Origin: Limosilactobacillus pulli
Lineage (GTDB): Bacteria; Bacillota; Bacilli; Lactobacillales; Lactobacillaceae
Length of the DNA stretch: 64,000 nucleotides
Direction: 5' to 3'
Assembly (NCBI RefSeq): GCF_947381555.1
Contig: NZ_CANCWQ010000001.1
Span: forward strand, 86,330 to 150,329
Positions 49,994 to 58,848 of this stretch are shown here, piece after piece. Both the position numbers and the translations under genes were made by a program. Numbering within the stretch: the first letter of the stretch is position 1; each line of letters starts with the position of its first letter. Below the pieces are notes generated by a model that saw only the letters and a list, made by a program, of their open reading frames with translations, did no database searches and was not told where the DNA came from.

Positions 49994-50950
49994 TTAGTTG
50001 CTTGAGCTTGATGATGCATCCGAGCTGGAACTCTTGGAAGAACTGGACGTTGAGCTGGAGCTGGTCGTCAGGTATTCATCCAAAATGTTCTTCAAGTCGC
50101 TATCCTTGATGGAAACGTTACCCTTCTTCAGGACCTTGGAGACAACGTTTTGCAGGAAGGTTGAGTCATTCATATTTTCTTCAACGATCTGCTGCTTCAA
50201 TTGGGCAATGTGGTTGCTCATCTTACCCTTGGCTGGGTGCTTGATCATGTAGATGACCTGGTAGCCGCTGTCGGTTTTGACCGGCGTTGTCGTGTATTCA
50301 CCGGTCTTAAGCTTAAAGGCGGCCTTCTTGTAGGCTGAGTCAAGCGTGGTGTCGGTGTTGTCAAAGGCTGCTACCTTGCCACCATTACTCTTGTTGGAAG
50401 TATCCGTTGACTTTTCCTTGGCCAGTTTCTTGAATGCCTTGTACTTGTCACCAGAAGTACTGTTCAGCTCATCAATAATTGATTGAGCCTCGGACTTGGA
50501 GCCAACCAGGATTTCAGCCGTTTGAACCTTTGGCTGGTATTCTTTCCATTGTTTCTTCAAAGCCTTGTTGGAGAAGTTGGAGTAATGACGAACTGCCGCT
50601 TGCAAAAGCAGGTTAGAGCGAATCTGCTGTTTAAGCGTCTTAGTCGTCAAGCCGTTTTGCTGCAGTACCGTAGAGAACGATGAGCCATATTGCTTCTTGT
50701 AGGAGTTGTACTCACTGTTGACCTTGCTGTTAGAAACCTGTGAGCCGTACTGCTTTTCCAAAACCTTGTCCAAGATCATTTGTTGAAGCACCTGCTTGCC
50801 CGCAGAGGTCTGCTTCATGCTGCTGTAGTAGGCACTTTCGGTGATCTTGCCACCACTCGTTGTTGCAACTGCCTTATTGCCACAGGCAGCCAATGGCAGC
50901 ATTAAAGAAATTCCGGCCAGGATAGCCAAAGCTTTTTTCTTTGCGTTCAC
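49994..50950 (-). CDS. prsA: foldase lipoprotein PrsA
   Basis: A 318-residue lipoprotein. The signal peptide ends in the lipobox LAAC (Cys23). An N-terminal SurA-like helical region (about 30-145) precedes a parvulin prolyl isomerase domain (about 147-240, AEILVGSKSEAQSIIDEL ... KSNGGKVAAFDN ... YQVIYMIK). The C-terminal 22 residues are almost all Ser, a low-complexity tail. It helps secreted proteins fold outside the membrane. I chose the GTG at 50950, since AAAGGAT is too close to the ATG at 50962. Confidence 0.94.
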   Translation of the reverse strand: MNAKKKALAILAGISLMLPLAACGNKAVATTSGGKITESAYYSSMKQTSAGKQVLQQMILDKVLEKQYGSQVSNSKVNSEYNSYKKQYGSSFSTVLQQNGLTTKTLKQQIRSNLLLQAAVRHYSNFSNKALKKQWKEYQPKVQTAEILVGSKSEAQSIIDELNSTSGDKYKAFKKLAKEKSTDTSNKSNGGKVAAFDNTDTTLDSAYKKAAFKLKTGEYTTTPVKTDSGYQVIYMIKHPAKGKMSNHIAQLKQQIVEENMNDSTFLQNVVSKVLKKGNVSIKDSDLKNILDEYLTTSSSSTSSSSKSSSSDASSSSSN

Positions 50951-51006
50951 TAAATTACACATCCTTTAGATTATTAAGAATTTACTCGTGATAAATTTAC
51001 CAGTCT

Positions 51007-51015
51007 AATATAACA
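51007..51015 (-). promoter_or_regulatory. prsA extended -10 promoter element
   Basis: TGTTATATT on the minus strand about 57 bases before the prsA start; the -35 region is weak. Confidence 0.45.
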
Positions 51016-51051
51016 CAACCAAACCGAGATTAAACCCGACTTAGACAATGT

Positions 51052-52017
51052 TTAGCTTTTCTTCAAAGTTTCTTCATTGGTCGGGCGATAAAAGCGGCGA
51101 TTGTCTAGGCTAAACAAACGGTCGGTATACTCCCCAGGCGCGGTTTTATTCAATGCCGTCTGAATCGTCATAATTGAAGCATCCAACTCATCCAAGTGGT
51201 GCAAGATCTCTGCTTCCAAGAGCTGTGGCCGCGCCGGCGATCCATATTCTAACAGGCCATGATGAGAAAGAATCATGTGTCTGAGCAGTACCACTTTGGG
51301 TGATTCTGGATCAAAGCCCAGTTCATCGCAGGCTTGGACGATCTCACCGTCCAAAAGCGAGATGTGGCCAATCAGATTGCCCATCACGGTATATTGCGTT
51401 GCAATCGGACCGCTTAGTTCAATGGTCTTGCCCAGATCATGCAGCATTGCTCCAGTATACAAAAGCGCCGCATTGACGTTTGGATACTGACCGACAACTG
51501 AGCGTGCCAGTCGCAGAATCGACAGCGTGTGAAAGGCCAGCCCACCAACAAAGGCATGATGATTGCTCTTGGCGGCCGGATACGAAAACAGTTTTTCACC
51601 GTGCTTGCTGAACAGATGACCGGCAATCTTTCTCCAGACCGGTTCATCAATCAGATCAAAAAACTCCCGGAAGCCCGCCTTTAGCTGGATTGTCGTTTCT
51701 GGTGCGCGAGGTACAAACAGCAATGGATCATGAGGCTCGCTTTCTGTTGCCAAACGAATCGAATCAATTTTGATCTGTGGTCGATCCCGATACGTTTCAC
51801 GCTGACCCTTAACGCTGACGACTTTCCCCGCCTGCAGTTGTTTGATTTCATCAGGCGTAGCGTCCCAGCGCATCCCGCTGATCTCACCAGAAGCATCTGA
51901 GATGGTCAGCGCCAGATAAGGCTTACCGGCACTGGTTGTCTTGGCTGCAGCCTCCTTGAGCAGGGCAAAAAGCTGCATGCTTTCGCCTTCTTGATATTGG
52001 GCAATCTGTTTGGCCAT
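51052..52017 (-). CDS. yhaM: 3'-5' exoribonuclease YhaM
   Basis: A 321-residue enzyme with an N-terminal OB-fold (about 1-95, EISGMRWDATPDEIKQLQAG) and a C-terminal HD domain (about 155-300). The metal ligands are in HAFVGGLAFHTLS, MLHDLGKTIEL and LRHMILSHHG. It trims RNA 3' ends and may act in DNA replication. It begins 55 bases after the YheA-type gene's stop, with a terminator between them. Confidence 0.95.
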   Translation of the reverse strand: MAKQIAQYQEGESMQLFALLKEAAAKTTSAGKPYLALTISDASGEISGMRWDATPDEIKQLQAGKVVSVKGQRETYRDRPQIKIDSIRLATESEPHDPLLFVPRAPETTIQLKAGFREFFDLIDEPVWRKIAGHLFSKHGEKLFSYPAAKSNHHAFVGGLAFHTLSILRLARSVVGQYPNVNAALLYTGAMLHDLGKTIELSGPIATQYTVMGNLIGHISLLDGEIVQACDELGFDPESPKVVLLRHMILSHHGLLEYGSPARPQLLEAEILHHLDELDASIMTIQTALNKTAPGEYTDRLFSLDNRRFYRPTNEETLKKS

Positions 52018-52034
52018 TTCGTCTCACCGCCTTT

Positions 52035-52066
52035 AAAAAACGGAACCGTAAGCTACGATTCCGTTA
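52035..52066 (-). terminator. terminator between the YheA-type gene and yhaM
   Basis: AACGGAACCGTA and TACGATTCCGTT arms (one mismatch), 3-base loop, TTTTTT-type minus-strand tail. Confidence 0.8.
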
Positions 52067-52072
52067 AATTGA

Positions 52073-52450
52073 CTATTTTTCTGCACCGCCGTTTTGTTCA
52101 GGCATCGCTTCACGATAAAGTTCTGCAATTGGTGCCGTGATCGTCTTGCTGATCTGTTGGATCATGTCGTCCAATTGGCGTTCTTTGACCATCAGATTTT
52201 TGATGGCATCTTTTTGACCAACTTCTTTAGCCAGGTCTTGAACTTCCTTGATTTCTGCTTCCGTCAGCTGCGCACCTTGCATTTGCTTTTGTTGAGCCTG
52301 CATTTGCTTTTCTTGGAATTTTTGGAAAGTACCAAATGCATCCTCATCCTTCTTAAGTTCTGCAAAAGCTTCCTTCAATGCCAGGAATTCTTGCGTTTCG
52401 CGCATTTGGCGCTCCATTTCGTTTGCCGTGTCGTAGATGTTGACAACCAT
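52073..52450 (-). CDS. YlbF/YheA family protein
   Basis: A 125-residue, highly charged helical protein of the YlbF/YmcA superfamily, closest to the YheA (UPF0342) branch. Sequence features are VNIYDTANEMERQMRETQEF and FQKFQEKQMQAQQKQMQGAQ. In Bacillus the related YlbF, YmcA and YaaT form the Y-complex, which guides RNase Y cleavage; YheA itself is not characterised. It lies before yhaM, as in Bacillus. Confidence 0.88.
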   Translation of the reverse strand: MVVNIYDTANEMERQMRETQEFLALKEAFAELKKDEDAFGTFQKFQEKQMQAQQKQMQGAQLTEAEIKEVQDLAKEVGQKDAIKNLMVKERQLDDMIQQISKTITAPIAELYREAMPEQNGGAEK

Positions 52451-52517
52451 ATTGACATCCTCCTAATTAATTATTGCTTGTTAAATTGTAACATTATGCC
52501 CGATTTTAGGCTAGTAA

Positions 52518-54617
52518 CTATTGAAACATCGACTGCAATGAGCTCCACCAGTCGCTGGCCTTTTGCTTAAGCGTATTGCCGCTGTTGCTTAACTCATCGC
52601 TAATATTATTCCACCAATTACTGCTTGATTTGCTCTGTTTTGATTCAGCCTTGGTTTGGGCATCTTTAACCGTAAACTGCGTCCCGGCCGTTTCTGGTAA
52701 AATAGCGCTCATCTCGGCTTTATAAAGCACGCTGATATTTCTACTGGTAACGTCAGCCAGCTGTTGTGACTCGGTCGTGCTGTCATAGCCTTCCCAGGTT
52801 GCCACAACGATATCAGGCGTGTAGCCGACGATCCATTTGTCACGATCGCCATCACCGATTCCCGAGTCGGTCGTCCCGGTCTTGCCGGCCAGCTCATAGC
52901 CGGACGGTTTGGCGGAAACCCCAGTCCCATGTTTGAATACGCCTAACATCATGCTGGTCATCTCGTTGCTGATCTTTTTGGAGATGATGCGTTTGGCGGG
53001 CGTCGAACGATAGCGTTTGATTACCTTGCCGTTTGCATCTTCAATCTTGACGATGTAGTGCGCGGTTGGTAATTTACCGCCACTGGCAAAGACCGAATAT
53101 GCCCGGGCCAATTGCTGAGGCGAGACGCCGTTTGACATCCCACCCAATGCCAGTGCCAGGTTCTTATCGCTCTTTTCTACCGGTAAGCCAAACTTTTGGG
53201 CCATCTGGTAGCCGGCATTGACGCCAATTTTATTTAAAAGCCAGACTGCCGGTGCATTAAGACTCTCGTACAGCGCCTTGTACATTGGTACACTGCCGCT
53301 GTAGGTATCGTCATAGTTTTTTGGCGTATAGTGGTTGCTGCCATAAGACGTCTTTTTATCCTGCAGCGTTGAGTCGTAAAAATAGCCTTTCTCTAAAGCC
53401 GGCGTGTAGACAACGATCGGCTTAATGGTGGATCCTGGCTGCCGCCGCATCTGAGTAGCACGGTTATAGCCTCTAAAGACGTGTTTGCCACGGCCGCCGA
53501 CAACCGCCGTTACGCCACCAGTCTTAGGATCCAGGGCGATCGACGCAGATTGAACCATCGTCGAGCTGCTTGAGCTGTCCGGGAAGTTGTCGTCATCGTC
53601 ATAAGTATCCTGCATGGCTTTTTGCTGATTTTGATCCAGCGTCGTGTAAATCTTATAGCCGTTGTTCATGATGTCTTTTTCCGACAAATGATACGTATTG
53701 ACGGCCTCACTGATCACTGCATCAAAGTAGTATGGATACTTATAGGTATCAGGGCTAGTATAGCCGTTGGTAATCGTCAATGGCGTCTTTTTATAGGCAT
53801 CAGCTTGCGATTGAGTCAATTTCTTGTTTTCGACCATCAGCTGTAAAACCACATTCCGACGCTGCTTGGCAGTAGTCGGATGCTTGACTGGATCATAAAT
53901 CCCCGGCGAGGTCAGCATCCCTGCCAAAGTCGCAGCCTGAGGAACGGTCAATTCACGGGCATCCTCGTTAAAGTAACGCTTGGCCGCATCTTGAACGCCC
54001 CAGACCCCATTGCCAAAGTAGGCATTGTTAAGATACATGGTTAAAATCTGTTTTTTGGAATATTGGTTCTCCACTTCAATGGCAATAAAGATTTCTTTTG
54101 CCTTCCGCGAGAAGGTCTGCTCTTGACTCAAAAAGGCATTTTTAACCAATTGCTGGGTCAGAGTTGAGCCTCCACCAGAAATATAGTCGCGTCCCAAGAG
54201 CTTATTTTTAACCAACAGCAAGGCCGCTCTGCCTAATCCGCGGACCGAAAAACCGTGTTCATGATAAAAACGGCGATCCTCGGTTGAAAGCACTGCATCC
54301 GGTACGTTGGAAGAGATCTTGCTCAGCTTGACATAAGTCCCCTTTTGCGAATAAAGGCTGCCGGCCGACTTACCCTTGCTGTCGTAAATCATCGTTGGCT
54401 GTTCCAGACGTTTTTCCAGATCCTTGACGTTGGCGATTTTGGCAACAAACGTCAGATAGATGCTGGCAACCAAAAATAGTGACATTAAGATAACGATCAG
54501 CCAGCGCGTTAGCTGAAACCGATGCCAGAAATACTTAAAACGCGTCCAAAAAGCACGCCAGGTCTTGCCCAGCCAGGCTTTAAAGCGCACTTTCCAATCA
54601 GTTGCAGGTTGTTTCAT
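52518..54617 (-). CDS. pbp1A: class A penicillin-binding protein 1A
   Basis: A 699-residue bifunctional peptidoglycan synthase. A basic cytoplasmic tail and one membrane helix (about 35-60) lead to the GT51 glycosyltransferase domain (motifs EDRRFYEHHG-like TEDRRFYHEHG and GGGSTLTQQLVKN). The transpeptidase domain has the Ser in RQPGSTIKP (about 395-400), the SLN-type SESLNAP box, and KTGTT near residue 590. The C-terminus after about 640 is Ser/Lys/Trp-rich, low complexity. It polymerises and cross-links glycan at the outer membrane face. Confidence 0.96.
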   Translation of the reverse strand: MKQPATDWKVRFKAWLGKTWRAFWTRFKYFWHRFQLTRWLIVILMSLFLVASIYLTFVAKIANVKDLEKRLEQPTMIYDSKGKSAGSLYSQKGTYVKLSKISSNVPDAVLSTEDRRFYHEHGFSVRGLGRAALLLVKNKLLGRDYISGGGSTLTQQLVKNAFLSQEQTFSRKAKEIFIAIEVENQYSKKQILTMYLNNAYFGNGVWGVQDAAKRYFNEDARELTVPQAATLAGMLTSPGIYDPVKHPTTAKQRRNVVLQLMVENKKLTQSQADAYKKTPLTITNGYTSPDTYKYPYYFDAVISEAVNTYHLSEKDIMNNGYKIYTTLDQNQQKAMQDTYDDDDNFPDSSSSSTMVQSASIALDPKTGGVTAVVGGRGKHVFRGYNRATQMRRQPGSTIKPIVVYTPALEKGYFYDSTLQDKKTSYGSNHYTPKNYDDTYSGSVPMYKALYESLNAPAVWLLNKIGVNAGYQMAQKFGLPVEKSDKNLALALGGMSNGVSPQQLARAYSVFASGGKLPTAHYIVKIEDANGKVIKRYRSTPAKRIISKKISNEMTSMMLGVFKHGTGVSAKPSGYELAGKTGTTDSGIGDGDRDKWIVGYTPDIVVATWEGYDSTTESQQLADVTSRNISVLYKAEMSAILPETAGTQFTVKDAQTKAESKQSKSSSNWWNNISDELSNSGNTLKQKASDWWSSLQSMFQ

Positions 54618-54772
54618 TATAATTTTTCCTCATGTTTGAAATTCACCCCGTAATTTTATCACAAACAGTCCTTTTTGGTGTCAGTCGCCAAGGCAGTCCA
54701 TTAAAACTTATCCAAAACGCAAACAATCCAGGCCAGTACTTAGACGTTTGGTTATCCAATACGATTTAAAAT

Positions 54773-54803
54773 TAAAAACCCCCGCCTTGATTTTAAGACG
54801 GGG
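54773..54803 (-). terminator. argS terminator
   Basis: CCCCGCCTT and AAGACGGGG arms (one mismatch) around a GATTTT loop, followed on the minus strand by a T-run, about 60 bases after argS. Confidence 0.85.
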
Positions 54804-54864
54804 ATTAGTTTTATCAGTATAAACCGATTGAAAATGATTTTTCAGTTGTTTTGGCCAACTTTGA

Positions 54865-56553
54865 CTACATTTCGTCTGGAGCCTTAACGCCCAGCAATGC
54901 CAGAGCTGACTTCAAAACATCGCTAACGGCTTGAACCAGGGCCAGCCGTGCCAGCTTTTGGTCATCGTCAACCAGGATCCGCGTGTGAGCGTAGTATTGG
55001 TTAAAGGCCTTAGCCAATGACAAAGCGTACTTACCGATCAATGATGGGTCGTACTTGATGGCGGCGCGCTTGATCGTTTCTTGGTATTGACCCAAGAGCT
55101 TGATGATGTTCCATGATTCTTCATCATTGAGCTTCAGATCAGCATCAGAAAGGTCGGGGTTGCCAGCCTTGCGCAGCAGACTCTCAGCCCGTGCGTGTGC
55201 GTATTGAACGTAAGGACCGGTTTCACCTTCAAACTTAACGGCGTCTTCCAGCTTGAAGTTGATTGAGTTGGTCCGTTCGTTCTTCAAATCATGGAAGACG
55301 ATGGCACCAACGCCGACTTCTTGTGCAACTTGGTCAGCATTTGCCAGGTCAGGGTTCTTTTCAGCAATTTGTTGACGAGCCAGTTTGATGGATTCGTCCA
55401 GCACTTCTTCCAGTTGAACGACATTACCCTTCCGCGTTGACATCTTCTTACCGTTCAGCGTCATCAGACCAAATGGAATATGGTGAATCTGCTTAGACCA
55501 GGTAAAGCCCATCGTAGCCAGCGTGGCCTTTAATTGTTGGAAGTAGTAGCTTTGTTCGGCACCAACAACGTAAAGCGACTGTTCGAAACCGTACATCCGC
55601 TTTCTGAACAGTGCCGTAGCTAGGTCACGCGTCATGTACAGCGTTGAGCCGTCTGACTTTTGAACCATAGCTGGATTCAAGTCGTACTTGGAAAGGTCAA
55701 CGATGCCGGCGCCACGACTCTTTTGTAGCAGGTTCTTGTCGTTGAGCAGCTGCAGGATTTCATCCATCTTGTCGTTGTAGAAGGCTTCACCATTGTAGGA
55801 GTCGAATTGAACGTCCAGCATGTCGTAGACCTTCATGAAACGCTTCAAAGATTCAGCCCGGAACCACTTCCACAGATGAACGGCTTCTTCATCACCGTCT
55901 TCCAGCTTCCGGAACCATTCACGACCGGCTTCGGCATATTCTGGGTGTTCGTCAGCTTCCGTGTTGATCTTAACGTAGTATTTTTGCAGCGTGTTGATTG
56001 GGTCAGCCTTGACAGCTTCTTCATCGCCCCACATTTCGTAGGCGGCCATCAGCTTACCAAACTGGGTGCCCCAGTCGCCAAGGTGGTCAATCTTGATCGG
56101 GTTATAGTTGGCCTTCTTCATGATGTTGGCAATTGCGTTACCGATAACCGTTGAACGCAGGTGACCCATACTCATCGGCTTGGCGATGTTTGGTGAGGAC
56201 ATATCGATCGTAACATTGGCCTGGTGACCAAGATCCAAGTCGCCGTAATGTTCTGGGTCAGCCAGAATTTCCTTTAAGATGCCGGCACCAACATTGGCCT
56301 TGTCCAAGAAGAAGTTGATGTATGGACCAGCTGCAACGACCTTTTCGAAACCAGTTTGGTCGATCTTTTCAATCAGTTCACCAGCAATCATCTGTGGTGC
56401 CTTGTGCAGTTCCTTAGCCAAAAAGAAAGTTGGGAAAGCGTAGTCCCCGTTCTTGCTGGTCTTTGGCCGTTCTAACTTATTTTTGATGTCTTCAATGCTC
56501 ATATCTGGCAGTGCAGTCTGCAGCGCCGTAGCAACCTGTGTTTTTTCGTCCAT
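54865..56553 (-). CDS. argS: arginyl-tRNA synthetase
   Basis: A 562-residue class I synthetase. The N-terminal Arg-tRNA-specific domain (about 1-100) is followed by the catalytic core: the HIGH-type motif is SPNIAKPMSMGHLRST (about 120-135), and the KMSKS counterpart is KKMSTRKGN. The C-terminal DALR anticodon-binding domain has the QYAHARAESLLRKAG region and ends in LALLGVKAPDEM. Expression is set by a T-box leader directly upstream. Confidence 0.97.
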   Translation of the reverse strand: MDEKTQVATALQTALPDMSIEDIKNKLERPKTSKNGDYAFPTFFLAKELHKAPQMIAGELIEKIDQTGFEKVVAAGPYINFFLDKANVGAGILKEILADPEHYGDLDLGHQANVTIDMSSPNIAKPMSMGHLRSTVIGNAIANIMKKANYNPIKIDHLGDWGTQFGKLMAAYEMWGDEEAVKADPINTLQKYYVKINTEADEHPEYAEAGREWFRKLEDGDEEAVHLWKWFRAESLKRFMKVYDMLDVQFDSYNGEAFYNDKMDEILQLLNDKNLLQKSRGAGIVDLSKYDLNPAMVQKSDGSTLYMTRDLATALFRKRMYGFEQSLYVVGAEQSYYFQQLKATLATMGFTWSKQIHHIPFGLMTLNGKKMSTRKGNVVQLEEVLDESIKLARQQIAEKNPDLANADQVAQEVGVGAIVFHDLKNERTNSINFKLEDAVKFEGETGPYVQYAHARAESLLRKAGNPDLSDADLKLNDEESWNIIKLLGQYQETIKRAAIKYDPSLIGKYALSLAKAFNQYYAHTRILVDDDQKLARLALVQAVSDVLKSALALLGVKAPDEM

Positions 56554-56562
56554 GTTTTACCT

Positions 56563-56772
56563 CCTAAATAAAAAACGCCTCCAACGAACTCCAAAGTCCA
56601 TTAGAGACGAGAAATTTCCCGCGGTACCACTCTAGTTGAATGTGCAACATTCCACTCAAATGATATTTAAATGTCTTACCAAAGCGCGTTCAAGAGACCA
56701 GCTGCACCTGCCTTCCAGCAACGCAGGCTCGCTTGCCAGCGGCTACCTCTCTAATATTCTTCAGCTTTTTAT
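56563..56772 (-). promoter_or_regulatory. T-box riboswitch (tRNA-Arg) upstream of argS
   Basis: The T-box sequence AGAGTGGTACCGCGGG lies near 56618-56633. The terminator arms CGTCTCTAATGGACT and AGTTCGTTGGAGGCG (15 pairs, some G-U) surround TTGG and are followed by TTTTTT. In stem I, AAAGC/GCTTT and AGAGA/TCTCT flank a loop with GAACGC. The triplet after GAA is CGC (56686-56688), an Arg specifier. Confidence 0.9.
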
Positions 56773-56782
56773 ACAATTTCAG

Positions 56783-56810
56783 ATTATACCAGTTCAATTA
56801 AAAAAGGCAA
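56783..56810 (-). promoter_or_regulatory. argS promoter
   Basis: TTGCCT (56805-56810), 16 bases, perfect TATAAT (56783-56788) on the minus strand, just upstream of the T-box leader. Confidence 0.75.
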
Positions 56811-56822
56811 GTTACATGTTTG

Positions 56823-57719
56823 TTACGAAGCCGAATTTTTTAGCCGCTCAATCCGTTTTTCCAATGGCGGATGCGTATCAAACAGCTTCATCAGCCAATT
56901 ACCAGGTCTGGCATTAAAGCAGATGGCATTGGTGGCTGCATCGTCAGCTGGCATCTGGCGATCATCGCTTTTCAATTTCTCAAGCGCACTGATCAAGCCA
57001 CTGGGATCTCGCGTCATTTCTACTGATCCCGCATCGGCCAGATACTCACGCTCTCTGGAGATAGCAAAAAAAGCAATCCTAGCCAATGGAATCCCGACAA
57101 TGGCAATTATGCCGCCAACCACCGCCAAACTGGCCCCGAGCATTAAAAAGATCAGCTTGATGATCCCAGCCTTGGTTTTAACGCTCATCAGGCCAATTCC
57201 GGCAATTAATAGACCCCAGCCTGAATATCTAACCAGCTCCAATAATGACATGGCAATCGTCGTAACGCGAATATCGTAGTTTTTGATATGTGACAGCTCA
57301 TGACCCAAGACACCGCGCAACTCTTCATCATTCATCAGATCCAACAGTCCCTGAGTAACAGCCAGACTGGCATGTTCTGGATTGCATCCCGTTGCAAACG
57401 CATTGGAACAGTCAATCGGCAAAATGTAGATTTTTGGCATGGGCAATCCACTGGCTAAACAAAGCTCACTAACCAATTCATAAAGGTGCGGTGCCGTTTT
57501 TTCATCAACTTGTCGGCCACCATTGATCTTCATTAAAAAAGTTGCTGAATGCCAGTAAAACCAAATCAGATAACCAAAGCCAACCAGCCAGAAAATCCAC
57601 ATCCAATTAGTCCCAAACGCCCAGTCAAATACCAGCCCGACGCCAATGACAATAACGCTCATAAAAATTAATAGCCAAACTGTATGGCGCCGATTACGGG
57701 CAATCTGTTCAAAAAGCAT
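56823..57719 (-). CDS. htpX: M48 family zinc metalloprotease HtpX
   Basis: A 298-residue membrane protease. Two N-terminal helices (about 12-50) precede the metal site HELSHIKNYD (about 141-150, HExxH), and two more helices (about 155-215) follow, with the third zinc ligand in SREREYLADAGSVEMT. HtpX degrades misfolded membrane proteins. GGGGAGG before the ATG at 57719 fixes the start; the 20-codon upstream extension is rejected. Confidence 0.95.
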   Translation of the reverse strand: MLFEQIARNRRHTVWLLIFMSVIVIGVGLVFDWAFGTNWMWIFWLVGFGYLIWFYWHSATFLMKINGGRQVDEKTAPHLYELVSELCLASGLPMPKIYILPIDCSNAFATGCNPEHASLAVTQGLLDLMNDEELRGVLGHELSHIKNYDIRVTTIAMSLLELVRYSGWGLLIAGIGLMSVKTKAGIIKLIFLMLGASLAVVGGIIAIVGIPLARIAFFAISREREYLADAGSVEMTRDPSGLISALEKLKSDDRQMPADDAATNAICFNARPGNWLMKLFDTHPPLEKRIERLKNSAS

Positions 57720-57777
57720 TTTCCTCCCCCCTTCATCTTGATTATAATGCTGGGGGCGTCTTATAATCGCTGAAATC

Positions 57778-57809
57778 AAAAAAGGATGAGCAGCAACTGC
57801 TCATCCTTT
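57778..57809 (-). terminator. tRNA-Gly terminator
   Basis: Perfect 13-base arms AAAGGATGAGCAG and CTGCTCATCCTTT with a CAA loop, minus-strand T6, directly after tRNA-Gly. Confidence 0.92.
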
Positions 57810-57814
57810 ACATA

Positions 57815-57885
57815 AGCGGGTAACGAGAATCGAACTCGCGACACAACCTTGGGAAGGTTGGGTTTTACCACTGAACTATACCCGC
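57815..57885 (-). tRNA. tRNA-Gly (anticodon CCC)
   Basis: A full cloverleaf on the minus strand: acceptor GCGGGTA/TACCCGC, anticodon stem CAACC/GGTTG with loop TTCCCAA, so anticodon CCC, and T-arm GAGTTCGATTCTC with its pairing partners. CCA is not encoded. It reads GGG, the minor glycine codon, and stands alone with its own promoter and terminator. Confidence 0.95.
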
Positions 57886-57915
57886 AAAAAGCTAAGTAAA
57901 AATAACTTACTTAGC
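57886..57915 (-). terminator. terminator hairpin between the DUF2187-type gene and tRNA-Gly
   Basis: GCTAAGTAA and TTACTTAGC arms (9 perfect pairs, 7-base loop) with T5 next on the minus strand, touching the tRNA 5' end. It should end transcripts from the DUF2187-type gene, but abuts the tRNA promoter -10; see findings. Confidence 0.7.
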
Positions 57916-57916
57916 A

Positions 57917-57945
57917 AGTATACCTCATTAATTTAAAAATGTCAT
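57917..57945 (-). promoter_or_regulatory. tRNA-Gly promoter
   Basis: ATGACA (57940-57945), 17 bases, TATACT (57917-57922) on the minus strand. The expected start point falls inside the 5' arm of the adjacent hairpin. Confidence 0.75.
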
Positions 57946-57967
57946 CAAGTAATTTTGATTTTTTAAA

Positions 57968-58318
57968 CTAATTCTTGTCGGCTGGTTTTTCAATGCGTAC
58001 CTTTGAAGAGTGCCGGGCCCGCGTTGCCTTTTTGCCAGTCGTCTTTTTAGCCTCTTTTTCAGCTTCTTCTTTTTCCGCTTCCACTTCGGCTTCTTTGTCT
58101 TCTGCCGTACGTGGAACAGCCTTCAGCATCTTGGCCTCATCTTTACGAATGATTGCGCGACCGTTCAATTCGTTGACACCGCTCTGGTCAGACGGATCGT
58201 AGTCTTGAATGGCAATCATAATCGAGTTTTCATATACTTTTTCGACTTCTCCGGAAAAGTCATGATCCATAGGGCCAAATTTTTTGCCTTTGACAATATC
58301 GCCAATCTTGTAAAGCAT
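57968..58318 (-). CDS. DUF2187-type small protein with charged C-terminal tail
   Basis: A 116-residue protein. The first 65 residues (YKIGDIVKGKKFGPMDHDF, GEVEKVYENSIMIAIQDYDP) look like the DUF2187 KOW/SH3-like barrel family. The rest is a low-complexity run of Glu/Lys/Ala and a basic end (TGKKATRARHSSKVRIEK). A GAGGTG site before ATG 58318 sets the start; 35 codons of open frame before it are not used. Function unknown; a nucleic-acid-binding role is only suggested by the fold and basic tail. Confidence 0.75.
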   Translation of the reverse strand: MLYKIGDIVKGKKFGPMDHDFSGEVEKVYENSIMIAIQDYDPSDQSGVNELNGRAIIRKDEAKMLKAVPRTAEDKEAEVEAEKEEAEKEAKKTTGKKATRARHSSKVRIEKPADKN

Positions 58319-58473
58319 GCAATTCACCTCGTCAATTTTCCCGATTGATAGCAATACATGATAGTTTACTCTTTTTACGGCAAAATTCAAGCACCACGTA
58401 TCAAACCCGGCTTTATCAAGCAAAAAATGATAAAATTTAAACAGCTAAAAACTTTAGAAGAGAGGCCTTTCAA

Positions 58474-58812
58474 ATGATCAAAATCCTAACTTTAATCGAT
58501 GCCATCTGTGCAATTGCTCTTTTTATCACTGTTTTTATGGGACTACATGCCAAAATGGAAAAGCGCGTCAGTGACTGGTTCGTCCTCACGCGCTTGGCAT
58601 TGATCGTTGCGGCCATTACGGCTCTGGCCACGACTCTGATGTTTTTCCATCTGCATCTGCTGCTGTTTGTCGGCCGCATCATCTGGTTACTGATCGCCTT
58701 GTTTGCCATTGAAGCTGCCTTTCGTCAAAAACGCGAGACATTCGGCAATCCATGGCTGTTTTTTGCCACCTATCTGATTTTAATCATTAACGTTGTCATT
58801 AATATTTGGTAA
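58474..58812 (+). CDS. small four-helix membrane protein
   Basis: A 112-residue, very hydrophobic protein with four predicted helices (about 2-24, 36-58, 60-82, 93-112) and only short loops with a few charges (HAKMEKRVSD, FRQKRETFGN). Its layout is similar to the YisL/DUF1516 group, but I would not assign it firmly. GAAGAGAGG precedes the ATG. The gene is divergent from the DUF2187-type gene and converges with folP. No function can be read from it. Confidence 0.7.
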   Translation: MIKILTLIDAICAIALFITVFMGLHAKMEKRVSDWFVLTRLALIVAAITALATTLMFFHLHLLLFVGRIIWLLIALFAIEAAFRQKRETFGNPWLFFATYLILIINVVINIW

Positions 58813-58848
58813 TTAACGATTTGCCAAATTGATCATTTCTGTTTGTCA

